Of a stretch of 64,000 bases of DNA, positions 33,094 to 43,482 are shown in pieces. Position 1 is the first letter of the stretch. Each line of letters begins with the position of its first letter. A program made the translations under genes and the position numbers. Under the pieces are notes generated by a model. That model was not told the DNA's origin and made no database searches. It saw only the letters and a program-made list of their open reading frames with translations. Origin of the DNA: Kibdelosporangium persicum (GTDB taxonomy: Bacteria > Actinomycetota > Actinomycetes > Mycobacteriales > Pseudonocardiaceae); the NCBI RefSeq assembly GCF_013280595.1, contig NZ_JAAATY010000011.1, forward strand, positions 186,001 to 250,000, written 5' to 3'.

Positions 33094-34113
33094 GTGAACG
33101 CGGACGAGCGTCGTTTCGAAGTGTTACGGGCCATCGTCGCCGACTACGTGTCCAACCACGAGCCGGTGGCCTCCAAGGCGATCGTCGACCGGCACAACCT
33201 GGGTGTTTCCAGCGCGACGGTCCGCAACGACATGGCCTCGCTGGAGGAGGACGGCTACATCATGCAGCCGCACACCAGCGCGGGCCGCATCCCGACAGAC
33301 AAGGGCTACCGCCTGTTCGTCGACCGGCTCTCCGAGGCCAAGCCGCTGTCCACGGCCGAGCGCCGGGCGATCGGCACGTTCCTGGAAGGCGCGGTCGACC
33401 TGGACGACGTGCTGCGCCGCAGCGTACGGCTGCTCGCCCAGCTGACCAGGCAGGTCGCCGTCGTGCAGTACCCCACGCTGACCAGGTCCACGGTCCGGCA
33501 CATCGAGCTGGTGCTGATCACACCGGCCAGGCTGATGCTGGTGATGATCACCGACACCGGCCGGGTGGACCAGCGGATGGTCGACCTCGGCGACGTGATC
33601 ACCGACGAATCGCTGGCCAGGATGCGCACCAGCATCAACTCCGCGCTGGCCGGCCAGCGGCTGACCGACGCGGCGGCCAAGGTCGCCGAGCTGATCGACA
33701 GCTCGCCCAACGAGCTGCGGGACGTGATGACGCGGGTCGGCTCGGTGCTGGTGGAGTCCCTGGTCGAGCACCCCGAGGAGCGGCTGGTGCTCGGCGGCAC
33801 GGCCAACCTGACACGCAACGTGGCAGACTTCCCAGGGTCGCTGCGCCAGGTGCTGGAAGCACTCGAGGAGCAGGTCGTCATCCTCAAGTTGCTCGCCTCG
33901 GCGCGCGACGCGGGCACACTGACGGTGCACATCGGCGGCGAGAACGAGGCCGAGGAGATGCGCAGCACTTCCGTCGTCTCCATCGGCTACGGCGGCACGG
34001 AACTGCTCGGTGGGATGGGCGTCGTCGGTCCCACGCGGATGGACTATCCGGGAACTATCGCGGCCGTCCGCGCGGTTGCCAACTACGTCGGGGAGATTCT
34101 GACAGCTCGATGA
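33094..34113 (+). CDS. hrcA: Heat-inducible transcription repressor HrcA
   Basis: 339 residues from the GTG at 33094 (GGGGAGG 6 nt upstream; GTG 33091 also possible). Winged-helix DNA-binding domain in the first 80 residues ([24 protein letters not shown]), then the GAF-like dimer domain. HrcA represses groE-type operons by binding CIRCE with GroEL help. I see no CIRCE copy in this window, so its targets are elsewhere. Followed at 73 bp by dnaJ. Confidence 0.96.
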   Translation: MNADERRFEVLRAIVADYVSNHEPVASKAIVDRHNLGVSSATVRNDMASLEEDGYIMQPHTSAGRIPTDKGYRLFVDRLSEAKPLSTAERRAIGTFLEGAVDLDDVLRRSVRLLAQLTRQVAVVQYPTLTRSTVRHIELVLITPARLMLVMITDTGRVDQRMVDLGDVITDESLARMRTSINSALAGQRLTDAAAKVAELIDSSPNELRDVMTRVGSVLVESLVEHPEERLVLGGTANLTRNVADFPGSLRQVLEALEEQVVILKLLASARDAGTLTVHIGGENEAEEMRSTSVVSIGYGGTELLGGMGVVGPTRMDYPGTIAAVRAVANYVGEILTAR

Positions 34114-34186
34114 ACCACAAGTCGATTCAAGACGGGGCAGAGCCGGGTGCGGTGTCACACCGCGGACCGCACTGCGGCAGGAGGAC

Positions 34187-35347
34187 ATGACGAAGGTGGC
34201 CAGGGACTACTACGGCATCCTGGGCGTGCAGCGCAATGCGGGTGCCGACGAGATCAAGCGCGCGTACCGCAAGCTGGCGCGTGAGCTGCACCCGGACGTC
34301 AACCCGGATGAGGCGGCGCAGCAGCGGTTCAAGGAGGTGACAGCCGCCTACGAGGTGCTGTCCGACCCACAGAAGCGCAAGATCGTCGACATGGGCGGCG
34401 ACCCGCTGGAGAACGCCGCCGCGGGCGGCGGTATGCGGGACCCGTTCGCCGGGTTCGGTCTCGGCGACATCATGGACGCCTTCTTCGGCGCGGCCGGTGG
34501 CGGCACGCGCGGGCCGCGCAGCCGTGTCCAGCCGGGCGCGGACGCGCTGATCCGGATGCGGCTGACCCTTGAGGAGTGCCTCACCGGCGTGAGCCGTGAG
34601 CTGACGGTGGACACCGCCATCCTCTGCGAGCTGTGCCGCGGTTCGGGGTGTGCCGAGGGCACGTCGCCCGAGGTGTGCGAGACGTGTGGCGGACGCGGCG
34701 AGATCCAGGCCGTGCAGCGGTCGTTCCTCGGTCAGGTCGTCACCGCACGGCCGTGCCCGGTGTGCCGTGGCCTCGGCGAGGTCATCCCGGACCCGTGCCG
34801 CCAGTGCGCGGGCGACGGCCGTGTCCGGTCGCGCCGCACGATCGTGGCCAAGGTGCCGCCGGGTGTCGCGGACGGCATGCGCGTGCGGTTGTCCGGCCAG
34901 GGCGAGGTCGGTCCTGGCGGCGGCCCGGCCGGTGACCTGTACGTCGAGGTCGAGGAACAGCCCCACCAGACGTTCGAGCGGTCCGGCGCGGACCTGCACT
35001 GCACGTTGCGCGTCCCGATGACCACGGCCGCGCTCGGTGCCGTGCTCCCGCTGGAGACGCTCGACGGCGTCGAGGAGCTGGAGCTCGAACCCGGCATCCA
35101 GCACGGCGCCGAGCTTGTGCTGAGCGGCCGGGGCATGCCGAAGCTGCGCCAGTCGGGCCGGGTCGACGGCCGGGGTGACCTGCATGTGCATGTGGACGTG
35201 GAGGTGCCGACGCGCCTGGACGCGCGGCAGCAGGAGCTGTTGCGGGAACTGGCGACGCTGCGTGGTGAGGACGAAGGCGGCCTGGCCACGACGAACGGCA
35301 AGGGCGGCGGGTTCTTCTCCCGGATGCGGTCACACCGTTCCCGGTAA
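34187..35347 (+). CDS. dnaJ: Chaperone protein DnaJ (DnaJ2 type)
   Basis: 386 residues. J domain at about 6-72 with the HPD tripeptide, a Gly/Phe linker, four CxxCxGxG-type zinc repeats ([32 protein letters not shown]) and the C-terminal substrate-binding domains. Co-chaperone of DnaK. The hrcA-dnaJ arrangement is the second, non-dnaK-linked DnaJ of actinobacteria. CAGGAGG precedes the ATG. Confidence 0.97.
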   Translation: MTKVARDYYGILGVQRNAGADEIKRAYRKLARELHPDVNPDEAAQQRFKEVTAAYEVLSDPQKRKIVDMGGDPLENAAAGGGMRDPFAGFGLGDIMDAFFGAAGGGTRGPRSRVQPGADALIRMRLTLEECLTGVSRELTVDTAILCELCRGSGCAEGTSPEVCETCGGRGEIQAVQRSFLGQVVTARPCPVCRGLGEVIPDPCRQCAGDGRVRSRRTIVAKVPPGVADGMRVRLSGQGEVGPGGGPAGDLYVEVEEQPHQTFERSGADLHCTLRVPMTTAALGAVLPLETLDGVEELELEPGIQHGAELVLSGRGMPKLRQSGRVDGRGDLHVHVDVEVPTRLDARQQELLRELATLRGEDEGGLATTNGKGGGFFSRMRSHRSR

Positions 35348-35356
35348 GGATCCCCG

Positions 35357-36097
35357 GTGAGCAGCACACCACCGCTGTTTCTCGTCGACGCGCTCCCGAA
35401 CGGGCCGGACATCGTCCTGGACGGCCCTGAAGGACGGCACGCGGCGACGGTGAAACGCTTGCGCGAAGGCGAAATCCTGACGCTGTCGGACGGCGCGGGC
35501 GGCTTGGCGACGTGTGTCGTCGACGGCCCGGCCGGCCGGGATTCGTTGCGGCTGCGGGTGACCGAACGATCCGGCGTGCCCGCGCCGCAGCCGCGCGTGG
35601 TCATCGCGCAGGCGTTGGTCAAGGGCGATCGCGGTGAGCTGGCGGTGGAACTGGCCACGGAGGCGGGCGCCGACGCGATCGTTCCCTGGCGCGCGGCACG
35701 CTGCGTGGCCAAGTGGGACGACGGCCCGCGCGGCGAGAAAGCGTTGGCGCGCTGGCGGAACACGGTACGGGAAGCCGCGAAGCAGGCTCGTCGCGCGTGG
35801 GTGCCGGAGGTGCTCGATCCGGTCGGCACCAAGGGTCTGGTGGACCTGATGGACGGCGCGCTCGGCCTGGTCCTCGAAGGTTCCGCCCAGCGCCGGCTGG
35901 CGGACGTTTCCCTGCCCGCGCAAGGGGACATCGTGATCGTCGTCGGGCCGGAGGGCGGCGTCAGCGACGAGGAGATCGCGGTGCTGGAAAGCGCGGGCGC
36001 GCAGACCGTCCGGCTTGGGCCGAGCGTCCTGCGCGCCTCGACGGCGGCGGCCGTGGCTCTCGGAGCCATCGGCGCGCTCACCGCGCGCTGGTCATGA
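35357..36097 (+). CDS. rsmE: 16S rRNA m3U1498 methyltransferase RsmE
   Basis: 246 residues. PUA-like N-terminal domain followed by the SPOUT trefoil-knot domain with the SAM-binding signatures VGPEGG and LGPSVLRASTA near the C-terminus. Methylates N3 of U1498 in 16S rRNA. Nine bp after dnaJ, in the conserved order. Confidence 0.95.
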   Translation: MSSTPPLFLVDALPNGPDIVLDGPEGRHAATVKRLREGEILTLSDGAGGLATCVVDGPAGRDSLRLRVTERSGVPAPQPRVVIAQALVKGDRGELAVELATEAGADAIVPWRAARCVAKWDDGPRGEKALARWRNTVREAAKQARRAWVPEVLDPVGTKGLVDLMDGALGLVLEGSAQRRLADVSLPAQGDIVIVVGPEGGVSDEEIAVLESAGAQTVRLGPSVLRASTAAAVALGAIGALTARWS

Positions 36098-36118
36098 CCG
36101 TGCTGATGCCGCGAGGTG

Positions 36119-36929
36119 TCAGCCGAACGGGTTCGCGTCTAGCTTGCAGACGTTGCCCGCCTCAGGGAACTTCCCCGAGATCAGGTAGTCCCGCTTGACC
36201 TGCTCGGTGCACGTGCTCGGCGCCAGCATGGTGGAGTGGCCGTAGCCCTCGGTCAGGAAAACCCTTGCCCTGGCGAGCTCCGTGGCCGGAGGAGATCCCG
36301 TGTTAGTTGATCTTCTCCTCGCCGGCCGCTCGCCGGAGCATGTCCCGTGCGGTGTTCGCGGTGGAGGCGTGCCGCAGGATCGGGCCCGCCTTCTGCTCAC
36401 AGCGGTACGCCAGCTCCTTGGACTTGTCGTAGAACGGCGCCTCCCCCGCGGGGGTGACCGGCATTTCGGGGAAATCGCCGAAGAACGCCTGCTGCTCGGC
36501 GAGTGTGTCGAAGCACCGCACGGCCGCGCTGCCGGCGATGCCTCGGGGATCCCACGAGACGAGGTCGAACCGCGACTTCAGCTCGCCGGAGCACAACCAT
36601 GGCCATTTGGCCCGTTCTCGAAGGCGCTGCAACCCGCCCGCGCCGGGCCCGCCGAAGTTCACGAACAGTGTGCCGATCCGTTTCGCCTGATCGGTCACGG
36701 GCAGCTTGATCACCGCGAGGTCGATGCGCGTCCCGAACGGATTGTCGTAGTCCAGCGGCACCGAAACCGTCGAACACTGGAATCCGTCATCGCAGTCCGA
36801 CCAGGTCAGCGCCGGTGCCGCTGCTTCTTGGGCAGCGGCGACGGGTAACACGGCCCCGGAACAGACAGCCGCGGCCGCGCTCGCCATTACGGCGAAACGG
36901 GCCACGACACCCCCAGCAGTCTTGCGCAC
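36119..36929 (-). pseudogene. Tripeptidyl aminopeptidase-like alpha/beta hydrolase, internally deleted
   Basis: The 5' part (36303-36929) encodes a signal peptide and the family N-terminus up to GEEKIN, where TAA occurs exactly at the point preceding the catalytic GFSYG elbow. The 3' part (36119-36302, another frame) is the TAP C-terminal domain with the catalytic-His segment EGYGHSTM and Cys-containing tail. Together about 270 residues of a normal 480-520: the middle with the nucleophile Ser and the Asp is gone. A dead exopeptidase gene by deletion plus frame loss. Confidence 0.85.
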
Positions 36930-37182
36930 AGGCAGGCATCCGTCCTTGGCGAGGGGAACACGGAGCGAACGCCCCGAGCCACTGGACGCGCGTACACTGA
37001 GGGAGGTTGCCGTCCATCGGGAAAGATCAATTTTCTCGACCTGGTGGCGCACTTGGTGATGGACGGTCTACGCTCTGCCTCGAAGGCCGAGGCCTTGGTG
37101 CCCACCTGGGCACCGACACCGACTTGACGTCTGCGAGGGCGTCAGAGAAGCCGCCGGACACCTCCCCCCTCGGTCCGGCGGA

Positions 37183-37221
37183 GCTCCGCTGCGGCGGGCG
37201 TATGCCCAGCCGCAGCGGAGC
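37183..37221. repeat. Extended 17-bp inverted repeat
   Basis: Arms GCTCCGCTGCGGC (37183-37195) and complement (37209-37221), continued inward by GGGC-GTAT-GCCC with a single unpaired base. Very stable cruciform or RNA hairpin without T-run, not adjacent to any stop codon. Confidence 0.7.
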
Positions 37222-37298
37222 GTCCAACTCGCTCGCGCTTCGCGCTCCCGGTTGTGTTGCCCGCCGCGTCTGGGCCTTTCAGCTTCGCCGATTATGTC

Positions 37299-37315
37299 GG
37301 GGGGCCGAGCCCCCC
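37299..37315. repeat. Dispersed GC hairpin, copy 1
   Basis: GGGGGGC-CGA-GCCCCCC followed by a C-rich AAACCCCCACG. A closely related copy with the same CGA loop and following CCCCACG lies at 61950-61964, so this is a repeated terminator-like element of the genome. Confidence 0.6.
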
Positions 37316-37449
37316 AAACCCCCACGAGGCGTGCTCCTCGTTTTCCAGCGTGCCACTGGTGCTTTGACTAGCAGTTTTTCGAGGCCGGTGTCCACTGCAG
37401 TGGACGTGCTCCGTGAAAACCGCCCGAGCGTGCCCATTAGCATTCGCGC

Positions 37450-37800
37450 ATGAACTCCGAGTGCTTGTTCTGCCGGATCGTCGCCGGTGAATTGCCTTCC
37501 ACCGTTGTTCACGAGACCGAGACCACTTTCGCGTTCCGCGATCTGCACCCGCAGGCGAAGACACACATCCTGATCGTGCCGAGGGCGCATTACAGCGACG
37601 CGGTGGACCTCGCCAAGAACGAGCCCGCGCTGCTGGCGGACGTGACGCTCGCCGCCGGCCGGATCGCCGAGCAGGAGGGCCTGGCCGAGCCGGGCTACCG
37701 GCTGGTGTTCAACACCGGCCGGGACGCCGGCCAGACCGTTTTCCACGTGCACATGCACCTGCTCGGCGGCGAGCAGCTGGGTCACTTCGGCGCCCCGTGA
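37450..37800 (+). CDS. HIT family hydrolase
   Basis: 116 residues of the Hint branch of the histidine triad superfamily. N-terminal CLFCRI zinc-type motif and the catalytic triad HVHMH at 99-103 followed by LLGG. Hydrolyses nucleoside phosphoramidates or acyl-AMP. Conserved neighbour of rsmE and phoH in actinobacteria. Confidence 0.94.
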   Translation: MNSECLFCRIVAGELPSTVVHETETTFAFRDLHPQAKTHILIVPRAHYSDAVDLAKNEPALLADVTLAAGRIAEQEGLAEPGYRLVFNTGRDAGQTVFHVHMHLLGGEQLGHFGAP

Positions 37801-37905
37801 ACAGGTATTCGCTGCGACTTGCCGGTGCGTCCGGCTAGCATCGTCTCTTGTCAGCACCGAACGACTAGCAGGGCGCGTCAGCGCAGAAAGCAGGCCAGAG
37901 GCCTC

Positions 37906-39030
37906 GTGGCCGGTACCGCACCGGGTGGAGCCGCCCGATCATCCGAGACTCCCCTCACCGGGAAGAACGGCTCATCTCAGGTGGACCCGAACGCGTCCGC
38001 CGACTCCTCGGACCAGCCCGCCCACACGGCGCAGTCCAGGTTCTCCGTGCCCGACGCGACGTTGTTGTCGCTGCTCGGCTCGCGTGACGAGAACCTCCGC
38101 ATGGTCGAGGAACTGCTCGCCGCGGACGTGCACGTCCGCGGCAACGAGGTCACCTTGTCCGGCGCGCCCGCCGACGTGGCGTTCGGCGAGCGGGTCTTCG
38201 CCGAGCTGTCCACCCTCGCGGGCAGCGGCCAGCCGTTGACCGTCGACGCGGTGCGCCGCTCGATCGCGATGCTGTCCGCGGGCACCGCCGAGTCACCCGC
38301 CGAGGTGCTCAGCCTGGACATCCTGTCCCGGCGCGGCCGCACCATCCGGCCGAAGACGCTCAACCAGAAGCACTACGTCGACGCGATCGACAAGCACACC
38401 GTCGTGTTCGGCATCGGCCCGGCCGGTACCGGCAAGACGTACCTGGCGATGGCCAAGGCCGTGCAGGCGCTGCAGGCCAAGCAGGTCAACCGGATCATCC
38501 TGACCCGGCCGGCGGTCGAGGCGGGGGAGCGGCTGGGCTACCTGCCCGGCACCCTCTACGAGAAGATCGACCCGTACCTGCGGCCGCTGTACGACGCGCT
38601 GCACGACATGGTCGACCCGGAGTCGATCCCGCGGCTGACGCAGGCGGGCACGATCGAGGTCGCGCCGCTGGCGTACATGCGTGGCCGCACGCTCAACGAC
38701 GCGTTCATCATCCTGGACGAGGCGCAGAACACCACGCCGGAACAGATGAAGATGTTCCTGACCCGGCTCGGCTTCTCGTCCAAGATCGTGGTGACCGGTG
38801 ACGTGACCCAGGTCGACCTGCCCGGCGGGCAGCGCAGCGGCCTGAAAGTGGTCCGGGAGATCCTCGACGGCGTCGAAGACGTCCACTTCTCCACGCTGAC
38901 CAGCGCGGACGTGGTCCGCCACAAGCTGGTCGCGGACATCGTGGACGCCTACGAGCGCTGGCAGGCGGTCGACGACCAGGCCGAGATCCGCAAGCCACGC
39001 ACCGGCAGTGACCACCGCCGGGGTCGATGA
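37906..39030 (+). CDS. phoH: PhoH family ATPase
   Basis: 374 residues if the GTG at 37906 is used; GTG 37981 would remove a polar disordered-looking 25-residue leader. Walker A GPAGTGKT at about 172-179 and Walker [12 protein letters not shown] are intact, within a RecA-like core preceded by a KH-like domain. PhoH proteins act in RNA metabolism; the neighbour YbeY is an rRNA endonuclease, a common pairing. The stop overlaps nothing; ybeY starts 10 bp later. Confidence 0.92.
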   Translation: MAGTAPGGAARSSETPLTGKNGSSQVDPNASADSSDQPAHTAQSRFSVPDATLLSLLGSRDENLRMVEELLAADVHVRGNEVTLSGAPADVAFGERVFAELSTLAGSGQPLTVDAVRRSIAMLSAGTAESPAEVLSLDILSRRGRTIRPKTLNQKHYVDAIDKHTVVFGIGPAGTGKTYLAMAKAVQALQAKQVNRIILTRPAVEAGERLGYLPGTLYEKIDPYLRPLYDALHDMVDPESIPRLTQAGTIEVAPLAYMRGRTLNDAFIILDEAQNTTPEQMKMFLTRLGFSSKIVVTGDVTQVDLPGGQRSGLKVVREILDGVEDVHFSTLTSADVVRHKLVADIVDAYERWQAVDDQAEIRKPRTGSDHRRGR

Positions 39031-39040
39031 GGTTTCCGCA

Positions 39041-39589
39041 GTGAGCATCGAGATAGCCAACGAATCCGGCGTGGCGGTCGACGAGGCGTCGATCGTCGCC
39101 GCCGCCCGGTTCGCCCTGGACCGGATGGGCGTGAGCAGGCTGGCCGAGCTGTCGGTCATGCTGGTCGACCTGGACGTGATGGCCGACCTGCACGAGCGGT
39201 GGATGGACCTGCCGGGCCCGACCGACGTGATGGCCTTCCCGCAGGACGAACTGGACTCCGTGCGCCGCCCGGACGCCTCCGAGGCCGGTCCGGCGCTGCT
39301 CGGCGACATCGTGCTGTGCCCGGCGTTCGCCAAGGACCAGGCCCGCAAGGCCGGTCACAGCCTGCTGGACGAGCTGCACCTGCTGACCGTGCACGGCGTG
39401 CTGCACCTGCTCGGCTACGACCACGCCGAGCCGGCCGAGGAGCGGGAGATGTTCTCCCTGCAGAACCGGATCCTCGCCGACTTCCGGGTGGCCAGAGCCG
39501 AGGCCAGGCGGCTGGCCGTCCAGCGCAGCGCCGACGACAAGGTGCTCGGCGCGGTGGGGCTGGACGAGCCGAAACGTCCCCATAACTGA
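39041..39589 (+). CDS. ybeY: Endoribonuclease YbeY
   Basis: 182 residues from the GTG at 39041 (family-typical SIEIANESG start; an upstream GTG at 39008 is less likely). Zinc motif [11 protein letters not shown] with His118, His122 and His128. Processes the 3' end of 16S rRNA and takes part in ribosome quality control. Confidence 0.95.
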   Translation: MSIEIANESGVAVDEASIVAAARFALDRMGVSRLAELSVMLVDLDVMADLHERWMDLPGPTDVMAFPQDELDSVRRPDASEAGPALLGDIVLCPAFAKDQARKAGHSLLDELHLLTVHGVLHLLGYDHAEPAEEREMFSLQNRILADFRVARAEARRLAVQRSADDKVLGAVGLDEPKRPHN

Positions 39590-39601
39590 ATCGAGGCCGC
39601 G

Positions 39602-40918
39602 GTGACGTCGAACTCCGCCACGCTGCTCGTAGTCGCGGTGTTACTGGTGCTGTTCGCGGGTTTGTTCGCCGCGGCCGACGCGGCGCTCAGCGCGGTCTCC
39701 CGGGCCCGTGTCGAAGGGCTGGCCCGGGCCGGGCGGGCGGGTGCGCGTCAGTTGCTGTACGTCGTGGCCGACCGGCCACGGCACGTGAACCTGTTGCTGC
39801 TGCTGCGGTTGACGTGCGAGCTCGTCGCGACGGTGTTGTTGACGGTCGCGTGCCTGAACCTGATCCAGCCGGACGGTCTGGCCGTGCTCATCGCGGGCGT
39901 GGGCATGGTCGTCGTGTCGTACGTGCTGGTCGGTGTCGGTCCCCGGACCCTGGGCCGTCAGCACCCGTACACCGTGAGTCTCGTCGCCGCGGCGCCTGTG
40001 CGTGCGCTCGGCCTGGTGCTCGGGCCGTTGAGCCGTCTGCTGATCGTGATCGGTAACGCGATCACGCCGGGTCGTGGTTTCCGGGAGGGTCCGTTCTCGT
40101 CCGAGGTGGAACTGCGGGAACTGGTCGACCTGGCGCAGGAGCGCGGCGTGGTGGACGAGGACGAGCGGGAGATGATCCACTCGGTCTTCGAGCTGCGGGC
40201 GACCATCGCGCGTGAGGTGATGGTGCCGCGCACCGAGATCATCTGGATCGAGCAGTCGAAGTCCGTGCGGCAAGCGCTTGCGCTGTCGCTGCGCACCGGG
40301 TTCACCCGGCTGCCGGTGATCGGCGAGACCGTCGACGACATCGTCGGCGTGGTGAACCTCAAGGACCTGGTCCAGGGAGTGCTCGACGGCGGTGACATGA
40401 CCCGCCAGGTCCAGGACCTGATGCGGTCCGCCGAGTTCGTGCCGGACACCAAGCGCCTCGACGACCTGCTCAAGGAGATGCAGTTGTCGCGCAACCACAT
40501 GGCGATCGCGGTCGACGAGTACGGCGGCACCGCGGGCCTGCTGACCATCGAGGACATCATCGAGGAGATCGTCGGCGAGATCACCGACGAGTCCGACACC
40601 GACGACCGCCCGCCGATCGAGCACCTCGAGGACGGCGCTGTCCGCGTCAGTTCCCGGTTGCCCGTCGAGGACCTCGGCGAGTTGTTCGGCGCCGAGTTCG
40701 ACGACCTGGACGTGGAGACCGTCGGCGGCCTGCTGGCGCAGAGCCTCGGGCGGGTGCCGCTGCCGGGCGCCGAGGCCGAGGTCGCCGGGCTGCGGATGCG
40801 CGCGGAGGGCGGCAAGGACAATCGTGGCCGGATGCGTATCACGACCGTGGTGGTGTGCCGTTCGGCCAAGTCGCTGGACGACGTACCGGTGAAGGAAAGG
40901 AGCGGCGAGCGTGGCTGA
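39602..40918 (+). CDS. CorC/HlyC-type membrane protein with CBS domains
   Basis: 438 residues: DUF21/CNNM transmembrane domain (about 1-150), a CBS pair (about 190-320; [10 protein letters not shown] and [22 protein letters not shown]) and a C-terminal CorC_HlyC domain. Homologues are linked to Mg2+/Co2+ efflux. Conserved between ybeY and era in actinobacteria. Overlaps the next gene by 8 bp. Confidence 0.92.
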   Translation: MTSNSATLLVVAVLLVLFAGLFAAADAALSAVSRARVEGLARAGRAGARQLLYVVADRPRHVNLLLLLRLTCELVATVLLTVACLNLIQPDGLAVLIAGVGMVVVSYVLVGVGPRTLGRQHPYTVSLVAAAPVRALGLVLGPLSRLLIVIGNAITPGRGFREGPFSSEVELRELVDLAQERGVVDEDEREMIHSVFELRATIAREVMVPRTEIIWIEQSKSVRQALALSLRTGFTRLPVIGETVDDIVGVVNLKDLVQGVLDGGDMTRQVQDLMRSAEFVPDTKRLDDLLKEMQLSRNHMAIAVDEYGGTAGLLTIEDIIEEIVGEITDESDTDDRPPIEHLEDGAVRVSSRLPVEDLGELFGAEFDDLDVETVGGLLAQSLGRVPLPGAEAEVAGLRMRAEGGKDNRGRMRITTVVVCRSAKSLDDVPVKERSGERG

Positions 40919-41234
40919 GCTCGACCCGGAGGACAGCAAGATCATCACGCTGGCGCGGTCGGCGCGGGCTCGGACCGGCGCCGCCGAGGGCGCCGCGGTG
41001 CGCGACACGATGGGCCGGACGTACGCCGCGTGCACGGTCTCGTTGCCCTCCTTGAAACTGACCGCGTTGCAGGCCGCTGTCGCCGCCGCCGTGGCCAGTG
41101 GCGCCGACGGTCTTGAGGCGGCCGCTGTCGTGACCGAAGCGGACTCCGTGGACGCCGATTCGCTCGCCGCGGTGCACGATCTGGCGCCGACCGCGCCGGT
41201 GTTGCGTGCCAATACCAAGGGCGAACTGCCGTAG
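40911..41234 (+). CDS. Cytidine-deaminase-like protein without the zinc site
   Basis: 107 residues, in the position of the conserved small gene between corC-like and era. The fold elements of cytidine deaminase can be traced ([27 protein letters not shown], then [14 protein letters not shown]), but the HAE/CAE and PCxxC zinc-binding motifs are missing: the helix that should read CAE...A reads TALQAA. Probably a non-catalytic structural or regulatory descendant. Confidence 0.8.
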   Translation: MAELDPEDSKIITLARSARARTGAAEGAAVRDTMGRTYAACTVSLPSLKLTALQAAVAAAVASGADGLEAAAVVTEADSVDADSLAAVHDLAPTAPVLRANTKGELP

Positions 41235-41248
41235 GCGAGAATGGACCG

Positions 41249-42154
41249 GTGAACATTCCCGACGGCCACCGGTCAGGTTTCGCGTGCTTCGTGGGTCGCC
41301 CCAACGCGGGCAAGTCCACCCTGACCAACGCGCTGGTCGGCACCAAGGTCGCGATCACCTCGAGCAAGCCGCAGACCACCCGGCACGCCATCCGGGGCAT
41401 CGTGCACCGGCCGGACGCCCAACTGGTCATTGTGGACACGCCGGGGCTGCACCGGCCGCGCACGCTGCTCGGCCAGCGGCTCAACGACCTGGTCATGTCC
41501 ACGTGGTCCGAAGTGGACGTGATCGGCTTCTGCCTGCCCGCGGACCAGCGGATCGGGCCCGGCGACCGGTTCATCGCCCAGCAGCTGGCCAAAGTGTCCA
41601 AGCGGACCCCGGTGGTCGGCGTGGTCACCAAGACCGACCTGGCGAGCCCCGCGCAGATCGCCGAGCAGCTGGTGGCCGCGCAGTCGCTGATGGAGTTCGC
41701 CGAGATCATCCCGGTGTCGGCGGTGGACGGTTTCCAGGTGGGCCAGCTCAGCGATCTGCTGGTGGCGCAGCTGCCCGACGGACCGCCGCTGTACCCGGAA
41801 GGCGAGCTGACCGACGAACCCGAGGTCACGCTGGTCGCCGAGCTGGTCCGGGAGGCCGCGCTGGAGGGCGTGCGGGACGAACTGCCGCACTCGATCGCCG
41901 TCGTGGTGGAGGAGATGGCGTTCCGGGAGGGCCGGGACGACCTGATCGACGTGTACGCCGAGCTGTACGTGGAACGCCCGAGCCAGAAGGGCATCATCCT
42001 CGGGCACAAGGGCGAACGGCTCAAGAAGGTCGGTACCGCGGCGCGGACCCAGATCGAGGCGCTGCTGGGCGCCAAGGTGTTCCTGGACCTGCACGTGAAG
42101 GTCGCCAAGGACTGGCAGCGCGATCCGAAACAGTTGCGCCGGCTGGGTTTCTGA
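41249..42154 (+). CDS. era: GTPase Era
   Basis: 301 residues. G1 GRPNAGKST (16-24), G3 DTPG, G4 TKTD and the C-terminal type II KH domain with GIILGHKGERLKKVG, which binds the 3' end of 16S rRNA. Assists 30S assembly. GTG start. Confidence 0.97.
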   Translation: MNIPDGHRSGFACFVGRPNAGKSTLTNALVGTKVAITSSKPQTTRHAIRGIVHRPDAQLVIVDTPGLHRPRTLLGQRLNDLVMSTWSEVDVIGFCLPADQRIGPGDRFIAQQLAKVSKRTPVVGVVTKTDLASPAQIAEQLVAAQSLMEFAEIIPVSAVDGFQVGQLSDLLVAQLPDGPPLYPEGELTDEPEVTLVAELVREAALEGVRDELPHSIAVVVEEMAFREGRDDLIDVYAELYVERPSQKGIILGHKGERLKKVGTAARTQIEALLGAKVFLDLHVKVAKDWQRDPKQLRRLGF

Positions 42155-42588
42155 TGCTCGGGCGGCACCGGCTCGACGTGCGGACGGCCGAGGCCGGCGG
42201 GCGCGGCGAAGTGGCGTTGGCCACGCCCGGCGGCCGGATCGCCGCGCGGCTGGTCGACGTCCTGATCGTGTTCCTGCCGGTGTACGTCGTGCTCAGCGTC
42301 GTCAGCCCGGACAATCTCCTGGCCGTGATCGGGACCGTCGTGCTCGGCATGGTGCCCTACGACACCCTGCTGACCATGAGGACCGGTGCCACACCGGGAA
42401 AGCGCATAGCCCGGGTCAGGGTCGTGCGGACGGACACAGGGGCGCCGCCCGGCTTATCGCGGGCGTTCGTCCGAGCGGTTCTCGGTGTGCCCCTCAGCCT
42501 GGTGCCCGCCGTGACGGCGCTGTTCGACGAACGCACACACCGCGGCTGGCACGACCGTGTGGCCGGAACCCTCGTCATTGCCGAATGA
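42154..42588 (+). CDS. RDD family membrane protein
   Basis: 144 residues from the ATG overlapping the era stop (TGATG). Three hydrophobic spans; the N-terminal RLVDVLIVFLPVYVV carries the Arg-Asp part of the RDD signature, and the family's GATPGKRIARVRVV loop and DERTHRGWHDRVAGT end are clear. RDD proteins are small membrane proteins, some linked to ion exchange. Coupled to era. Confidence 0.85.
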   Translation: MLGRHRLDVRTAEAGGRGEVALATPGGRIAARLVDVLIVFLPVYVVLSVVSPDNLLAVIGTVVLGMVPYDTLLTMRTGATPGKRIARVRVVRTDTGAPPGLSRAFVRAVLGVPLSLVPAVTALFDERTHRGWHDRVAGTLVIAE

Positions 42589-42615
42589 CGCCCTGGTAGG
42601 TGCGATAATCGCCGG

Positions 42616-43353
42616 GTGACCCTGTACCGCGACACCGGCGTTGTGCTGCGTGTGCAGAAACTCGGTGAAGCCGACCGGATCATCACCCTGATCACGCGCC
42701 GCCACGGCAAGCTGCGCGCGGTGGCCAAGGGAGTGCGCCGGACGACCTCGCGGTTCGGTGCGCGCCTCGAGCCGTTCTGCCACGTCGACGTGCAGTGCTA
42801 CACCGGCCGGACGCTGGACGTGATCACCCAGGTCGAGACCATCGACGCGTTCGCCCCGCGCCTGGTGGACGACTACCAGCGCTACACCGCGGGCTGCGCG
42901 GTCCTGGAGACAGCCGAACGCCTGTCGGCCGAAGAGGGCGAGCCGGTGATGCGGCTCTACATGCTCGTCGCCGGGTGTTTACGAGCCCTGTCAGCGGGCG
43001 AGCGCGACCCGTCCCTGCTGCTCGACGCCTTCCTGATGCGCGCGATGGCCTTCGCGGGCTGGGCCCCGGCCGTGTTCGAGTGCGCCAAATGCGGCGCCCC
43101 CGGGCCGCACCAGGCCTTCAGCGTGCCCGCCGGGGGCGCGGTGTGCCCCACCTGCCGCCCGCCTGGCTCGGCCAGCCCCGCACGCGACACCCTCGTCCTG
43201 ATGGACGCCCTCATGCACGGCGTGTGGGACACCGCGGACCTCTCCACACCCGCCACCCGCCGGGAAGCCAGCGGGCTCGTGGCGGCCCATCTGCAGTGGC
43301 ACCTGGAACGCCAGCTGCGGTCCCTGCCCCTGGTGGAACGCCGCAGCCAGTAG
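42616..43353 (+). CDS. recO: DNA repair protein RecO
   Basis: 245 residues. N-terminal OB-fold (LYRDTGVVLRVQKLGEADRIITL), helical middle and a zinc-binding set CAKC (156, 159) and CPTC (177, 180). Loads RecA with RecR at gaps. Conserved neighbour of era and uppS. Confidence 0.95.
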   Translation: MTLYRDTGVVLRVQKLGEADRIITLITRRHGKLRAVAKGVRRTTSRFGARLEPFCHVDVQCYTGRTLDVITQVETIDAFAPRLVDDYQRYTAGCAVLETAERLSAEEGEPVMRLYMLVAGCLRALSAGERDPSLLLDAFLMRAMAFAGWAPAVFECAKCGAPGPHQAFSVPAGGAVCPTCRPPGSASPARDTLVLMDALMHGVWDTADLSTPATRREASGLVAAHLQWHLERQLRSLPLVERRSQ

Positions 43354-43440
43354 CCGCTCCGGCGAGAACCCCTGGCCGCGGCCGGGCCCGGTCGATCGGA
43401 GGGTGCGCCGGCGAGTGAGTACCTTGTTGGTGCCAGTGTT

Positions 43441-43467
43441 GTTCGCATCTTTGCCAGTTCGCATCTT
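43441..43467 (+). repeat. Short direct repeat ahead of uppS
   Basis: GTTCGCATCTT occurs twice with a 16-bp period (43441-43451, 43457-43467), ending just before the uppS Shine-Dalgarno (AAGGAG at 43469). Confidence 0.6.
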
Positions 43468-43482
43468 GAAGGAGCAGTACCG

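Larger units (their letters stand above)
36930..37449. other. 520-bp gene-free segment with two hairpins
   Basis: No convincing reading frame on either strand. It lies between the divergent, decayed peptidase gene and the HIT gene. Contents: the long hairpin at 37183-37221, a GC-skewed stretch after it, and the GGGGGGC-CGA-GCCCCCC hairpin at 37299-37315 that recurs after the tRNA genes. It probably represents decayed DNA plus dispersed non-coding repeats. Confidence 0.6.
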
